From: a bacterium | GTDB lineage: Bacteria; UBP14; UBA6098; B30-G16 | Assembly (NCBI GenBank): GCA_030620455.1 | Contig: JAUXEQ010000036.1 | Location: forward strand, 1 to 10,248 | Direction of reading: 5' to 3' | Length of the DNA stretch: 10,248 nucleotides | In this document: positions 6,446-10,248 of the stretch, piece by piece | Layout: every line of letters starts with the position of its first letter | Numbering within the stretch: the stretch's first letter is position 1 | The notes under the pieces: model-generated | Told to the model about the DNA's origin: nothing | The model's database searches: none | The model's input: the letters and a program-made list of their open reading frames with translations, nothing else | Made by a program: the position numbers and the translations under genes

Positions 6446-8527
6446 TTAATGTAAGGAAACCGTTCTCTGAACAATATTAATCAAATCCTCAACACTATAT
6501 GGTTTGGGCAATACACCCATAAATCCAAATTTTTCCGGTTTCGCCATTATAGGATCATTGCTGTATCCGCTTGAAACCAAAGCTTTTACAGCAGGATTTA
6601 TTGTCCTTAATTTAGAAATTGTTTCCTCTCCTCCCATCCCTCCAGGAACTGTAATATCCAGAATAACTAAATCATACGGAGCTTTATCTTCTACCGATTT
6701 TTTATAAAGGTCGAGAGCTACATTGCCATTCTTAGCAACATCCACTTTATACCCATTATGCTCGAGTATGGATTTACACAACTGTCTAATTATATCTTCA
6801 TCGTCCATAATAAGCAGCTTCCTATTCTTAATCAAACTTTTTGGCTTAACTTTAAATTGTTCAGTCTTCTTTCTATCCAATGCTGGAAGATATATCTTAA
6901 ATGTAGCCCCATGTCCATATTCCGAATCGACCGATATAATTCCGTCATGCTTGTCGATTATAGAATATGCGATAGCTAGACCTAACCCATCACCGTCTTC
7001 CTTCGTTGTGAAATACGGGAAAAATATCTTCTCAATTATTTCTTTCTTTATTCCTGGACCATGATCGATAATTTTTATTTCAACAAATTTACCGCTTCTG
7101 TCCTGCAAAATTTCAACATCTTCCGCAAAAACGTTCCTTGCAACAATCTCAATTTCTCCGCCTGATGGCATAAACTGCTTTGCATTAATAATAATATTAC
7201 TAAGAGTCAAAGTTATTTGATCCGCATCGATCTCGGTAAACCAAAGGTTTTTTGGAATAACAATATTTGCACCCACTTTCGAACCACTGAGCGCAAAGTC
7301 GGCTGAATCGTGAATTAACCCGGATATATTACACTCTTTTCGAATTGGAACCCCACCTCTCGAAAATGTGAGAAGCTGTTTCGTTAGTGTTTTTGCTCTT
7401 AATGTTGCATTTTCTGCTTTCTTAAGAATCTCTATTAGGTATTCATTACCATCCTCTCGGGTGGTTTCAATTGCCATAGATATATACCCCAAAATACCAG
7501 TCAAAATATTATTGAAATCGTGAGCAATTCCGCCAGCAAGTATACCGACAGATTCTAATTTCTGTGCTTGAAGAATTTCCTCCTCCATTCTCAATTTTTC
7601 CGTTACGTCTCTGAAAGTTAGCACGGACCCGATTGTCCTTTTATTATCGACAAGCATGGGAGCACAAACATATTCAATATTCTTTCTGCCACCGTCCTTC
7701 GAGGTTAGAATTACACCCTCCATTTTGACAGCTTTCTTTTCCTGCAAAAAGAACTTATCGCATAGGACCTGCATTCTTTGTGCACTTTTTTCGTCCATAA
7801 TGTTGAAAACGTCCTTAATAGGTTGGCTAAGTGCATCCTCGAGCGACCATCCAGTCAGGTTTTCCGCAACTTTATTCATCATTGTAATCTTACCTGCAAT
7901 ATCGGTAGTTATAACACCATCCACGATAGACCTTAGCGTAACTTCAAGTTGTTCTCTGCTGCGTCGTAAGGCGTTCTCAATATTTTTTCGTTCAGTTATC
8001 TCATCTTTCAAACCCGCTACCGCATCAAAAAGTTCCTCCGTTCTCTCTCGAACTCTGAGTTCAAGTTGGTCTCTTGTGTTTCGAACCTCCTCTTCCATCT
8101 TTTTCCTCTCGGTAATATCGACATTCAATTCTGTCACATCCGAAAGAACAATTTGAATTGCAGGTTTCTCATTAAAAACTGGATAACTTGAATTAACTTT
8201 AATCCATTTAATATCCCCATTATTATCCATAATCCTAAATTGCATATTGCTTTCCACTGCTTTATCACCTGAGCAGTTGTCGATCCATTTGAGAAATTCG
8301 TCCCGATCGTCTTTGTGAACCATTTCTGCGAAATGTACCAGAGAAAATTCAGAAATTTCATCAAAATTGTATCCCAAAATTTTCTCGGTCGCAGGATTAG
8401 AAAACTTAAGAAGAGAATCTTGAAAGATCATCACACCCTCAGAAATATTATCAAAGAAATTCTTATATACATCCATGGAGAAAATACGGGAATTATTAAA
8501 TGAATTGTCCTCATCACTTCCAAACAT
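6446..8527 (-). CDS. Soluble PAS-domain hybrid sensor histidine kinase with C-terminal receiver
   Basis: This 693-residue protein senses a signal through PAS domains, autophosphorylates a His and passes phosphate to its own receiver Asp. I chose ATG 8527 because GGAGG-GGCTT precedes it; an in-frame TTG at 8554 lacks such a site. Domains in order are PAS 1 (about 18-135), a signalling coiled coil (about 138-195), PAS 2 (about 190-312), HisKA with GGIAHDFNN and phospho-His336, HATPase with N-box Asn444/Asn448, G1 DHGPGI (488-493), FFPYFTTKE and GDGLGLAIA, then a receiver (about 568-690) with DDED (575-578), phospho-acceptor Asp624, Ser652/653 and Lys675 in LPKPY. There is no membrane segment, so the signal is intracellular. 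No output domain or response-regulator partner is nearby. The AHDFNN H-box is of the NtrB-like class. It is divergent from clpX. Confidence 0.95.
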   Translation of the reverse strand: MFGSDEDNSFNNSRIFSMDVYKNFFDNISEGVMIFQDSLLKFSNPATEKILGYNFDEISEFSLVHFAEMVHKDDRDEFLKWIDNCSGDKAVESNMQFRIMDNNGDIKWIKVNSSYPVFNEKPAIQIVLSDVTELNVDITERKKMEEEVRNTRDQLELRVRERTEELFDAVAGLKDEITERKNIENALRRSREQLEVTLRSIVDGVITTDIAGKITMMNKVAENLTGWSLEDALSQPIKDVFNIMDEKSAQRMQVLCDKFFLQEKKAVKMEGVILTSKDGGRKNIEYVCAPMLVDNKRTIGSVLTFRDVTEKLRMEEEILQAQKLESVGILAGGIAHDFNNILTGILGYISMAIETTREDGNEYLIEILKKAENATLRAKTLTKQLLTFSRGGVPIRKECNISGLIHDSADFALSGSKVGANIVIPKNLWFTEIDADQITLTLSNIIINAKQFMPSGGEIEIVARNVFAEDVEILQDRSGKFVEIKIIDHGPGIKKEIIEKIFFPYFTTKEDGDGLGLAIAYSIIDKHDGIISVDSEYGHGATFKIYLPALDRKKTEQFKVKPKSLIKNRKLLIMDDEDIIRQLCKSILEHNGYKVDVAKNGNVALDLYKKSVEDKAPYDLVILDITVPGGMGGEETISKLRTINPAVKALVSSGYSNDPIMAKPEKFGFMGVLPKPYSVEDLINIVQRTVSLH

Positions 8528-8770
8528 AAGCCCCTCCATTTGAAAACAGCTCAACAGCTAAAATAATATTCTATCGCTCCTTAATTTAACTTTTCTTCAT
8601 ATTAGCCCAAATATTTACTCTTTTCTTATAGTTTCTAATATACTCTATATTCAGAATTGATTTTTTTTCAAGTGGTTTTTTTCAGAATGGTTTGAAAATA
8701 TGTTTTTTATATGCTTTTCTTTTTATTTCTCCCAACTATATTGACCAATCCAAGAAATTTAGAGGTTATA
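8528..8770. promoter_or_regulatory. Divergent regulatory region between the hybrid kinase and clpX
   Basis: This 243-bp gap must hold promoters for both genes. On the plus strand a good -10 candidate TATACT (8639-8644) has only TTTACT at 19 bp as a -35, so the call is weak. Downstream, TTCAGAAT occurs twice (8650-8657 and 8681-8688), and TTTTCAA (8665-8671) pairs with TTGAAAA (8692-8698). These could be regulator sites for clpX, but poly-T tracts make chance matches likely. The clpX ribosome site is AGAGG at 8761-8765. Confidence 0.3.
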
Positions 8771-10006
8771 ATGGAAAAGAAGCAAACAAAGAACGAACCT
8801 ATCTGTCTTTTCTGTGGCAGGAAAGCAAAAGATTCTGGCGGTCTAATTTCCGGCGCTGCAGGTGGGTTAATATGTAAGGATTGCATAAGATTAATTGGCA
8901 ATATGCTTAAAGAAAGCGAAAAACCCCAACAACCAAAGCTACCGTTTGATAGGACAACACTACCCAAACCTGCTGAAATAAAAGAATTTTTGGATACTTA
9001 TATAATCGGTCAGGATCGGGCAAAAATAGCCGTTTCTGTATCCGTATACAACCATTATAAGCGAATTTTGCATTTCATGAGCTCTCGGGATGACGATGTG
9101 GAACTCGAAAAAAGCAACATATTGTTAGTGGGACCCACCGGTGTCGGCAAAACCTTGATGGCTCAGACGTTGGCGAGATTTCTTCATGTTCCGTTTGCCA
9201 TAGCAGATGCAACCACGTTAACCGAAGCCGGATACGTTGGCGATGATGTCGAGAACATAATCGTTAGGTTACTGCAAAGTGCGGATTATAACCCAAAACT
9301 CGCAGAAATTGGAATTATTTATATAGATGAATTAGACAAAATCGCTCGAAAATCTGAGAATCCCTCGATAACTCGCGATGTTTCTGGCGAAGGCGTTCAG
9401 CAGGCATTATTGAAAATTATCGAGGGCACAGAATCTATGGTTCCACCACAGGGAGGTCGAAAACATCCTGATCAGGCGCTTGTCAAGGTTAACACGAGGA
9501 ACATCCTTTTCATTGCTGGCGGACATTTTGAAGGATTACAGGAAATTGTTCAACATCGCATTGCGGATGTTACTTTGGGTTTTGAGGGCAAACCTGCTAA
9601 CAAGTTCGAGATTGAAGAACTGCTCGAACAAATTGAACCAGACGACTTGATGCATTTCGGCTTAATTCCTGAGCTTGTGGGAAGATTGCCTGTTGTTATA
9701 TCGCTTAGTCCGCTGAACCGTGAAGCTTTGAGAGAAATTCTTATCGAACCTAAAAATGCTATTTTGCGTCAATATAAAAAGTTGTTCGAGATGGAGAACG
9801 TAGAACTGGTTATCAACGATTGCGCAATTGATGCAATAATAGAAAAGGCGATACCAAAAAAAACCGGTGCAAGAGCTTTGCGATCAATTACCGAAAACGT
9901 TTTCATACCCATAATGTATGAGTTACCATCAAAAAGTAACGTTAAACAAGTTATAATCACAAAGGAAACCGTTACAAACGGAAAAGGTCCTATTTGGGAA
10001 TCTTAG
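8771..10006 (+). CDS. clpX: ATP-dependent Clp protease ATP-binding subunit ClpX
   Basis: ClpX is the hexameric AAA+ unfoldase that feeds tagged proteins into the ClpP peptidase. The 411-residue length is usual. The N-terminal zinc-binding domain has Cys12, 15, 35 and 38. The AAA+ module shows Walker A GPTGVGKT (121-128), the pore-1 loop GYVG (154-157), Walker [10 protein letters not shown] (182-190), the [13 protein letters not shown] segment (208-220), the RKH loop (230-232), the arginine-finger region [10 protein letters not shown] (298-307) and sensor 2 GARAL (366-370). I chose ATG 8771, preceded by AGAGG with 5 bases spacing. The frame opens earlier from ATG 8711, but that adds 20 hydrophobic residues foreign to ClpX. 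clpP, its usual upstream neighbour, is absent; the gene is divergent from a histidine kinase instead. It ends 88 bp from a convergent membrane-protein gene. Confidence 0.98.
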   Translation: MEKKQTKNEPICLFCGRKAKDSGGLISGAAGGLICKDCIRLIGNMLKESEKPQQPKLPFDRTTLPKPAEIKEFLDTYIIGQDRAKIAVSVSVYNHYKRILHFMSSRDDDVELEKSNILLVGPTGVGKTLMAQTLARFLHVPFAIADATTLTEAGYVGDDVENIIVRLLQSADYNPKLAEIGIIYIDELDKIARKSENPSITRDVSGEGVQQALLKIIEGTESMVPPQGGRKHPDQALVKVNTRNILFIAGGHFEGLQEIVQHRIADVTLGFEGKPANKFEIEELLEQIEPDDLMHFGLIPELVGRLPVVISLSPLNREALREILIEPKNAILRQYKKLFEMENVELVINDCAIDAIIEKAIPKKTGARALRSITENVFIPIMYELPSKSNVKQVIITKETVTNGKGPIWES

Positions 10007-10094
10007 AGTAATTAATTATTAGCCCTATTCTCATGTCCATAGTTATATAAATAAGTTAAAGACGATAGTTGAGCAAATCTAACAGCAGGAATAA

Positions 10095-10248
10095 TTATTG
10101 CTCTTGTCGGATGTCAGTTTCCTTTGGCTTTCCAGGAAGATTTCTATTTTTCCCTAATCCAATCATAATTGATATCGGGACTAATACGCAATAGGATATT
10201 ATTAAAAGCAAAGGCGCAAGTGTCATAGATCCCTTCGCCAGAAGAACC
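10095..10248 (-). CDS. Unidentified membrane protein, C-terminal part, cut by the window edge
   Basis: On the minus strand the frame is open from the right edge to TAA at 10095-10097, giving 50 visible residues. Residues about 8-31 are strongly hydrophobic (MTLAPLLLIISYCVLVPISI) and make one membrane helix. The tail that follows is basic and polar (GKNRNLPGKPKETDIRQEQ), placing the C-terminus in the cytoplasm by the positive-inside rule. The KGSMTLAP stretch before the helix suggests the gene continues beyond the window, although a tiny protein starting at the ATG of that stretch cannot be excluded. The family was not recognised. It converges on clpX across an 88-bp gap, where I see no strong terminator. 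Confidence 0.6.
   Translation of the reverse strand, partial: VLLAKGSMTLAPLLLIISYCVLVPISIMIGLGKNRNLPGKPKETDIRQEQ

Noticed and set aside
7656..8156. Plus-strand open frame of 166 codons inside the kinase gene
   Set aside because: It is antisense to the PAS and coiled-coil coding region, Ser/Phe-rich as such shadows usually are, with no supporting start signal.
1..10248. CRISPR array, tRNA, rRNA or insertion sequence
   Set aside because: No regularly spaced direct repeats, no cloverleaf-like segment, no rRNA-like stretch and no transposase coding region were seen on either strand.

Overview
The window looks like a piece of an AT-rich bacterial chromosome, probably from an anaerobe or microaerophile. 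The suggestive genes are a ferredoxin:thioredoxin reductase catalytic subunit fused to rubredoxin, an exported superoxide-reductase-fold protein, a sigma-54 type promoter and a soluble PAS hybrid histidine kinase. No single gene fixes the phylum. A poorly sampled anaerobic lineage or a deltaproteobacterium-like group would fit, but that is inference.

Left part (1-3830, minus strand): a protein quality-control block transcribed right to left as hsp20 -> dnaK -> lon. lon is cut by the window edge inside its Walker A motif. hsp20 reads as a full small heat-shock protein only if one A of a seven-A run is skipped. Upstream of hsp20 is an excellent sigma-54 (-24/-12) promoter match. Upstream of dnaK is a separate sigma-70-like promoter with a 22-bp perfect palindrome and a 10-bp direct repeat. 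No CIRCE element was seen.

Middle part (4196-6194, plus strand): three genes with a redox or envelope flavour. They are an exported desulfoferrodoxin/superoxide-reductase-like domain that lacks one metal-ligand His, a membrane-anchored or exported DOMON-domain protein, and the FTR-rubredoxin fusion. They lie on one strand but are separated by 120 bp and 364 bp, so co-transcription is not assured. The second gap may hold a remnant of a short coding sequence.

Right part (6446-10248): a soluble hybrid histidine kinase (PAS-PAS-HisKA-HATPase-receiver, minus strand) is divergent from clpX (plus strand). clpX has no clpP beside it. The end of an unidentified membrane protein (minus strand) enters from the right edge. 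The convergent gap between the FTR-rubredoxin gene and the kinase holds an AT-rich hairpin and a tandem pair of GC-richer hairpins resembling a dispersed intergenic repeat.

Taken together, four quality-control genes (lon, dnaK, hsp20, clpX) surround a small redox group. The most unusual points are the sigma-54 promoter in front of hsp20, the heptamer frameshift within hsp20, and the exported SOR-fold protein with a changed metal site.
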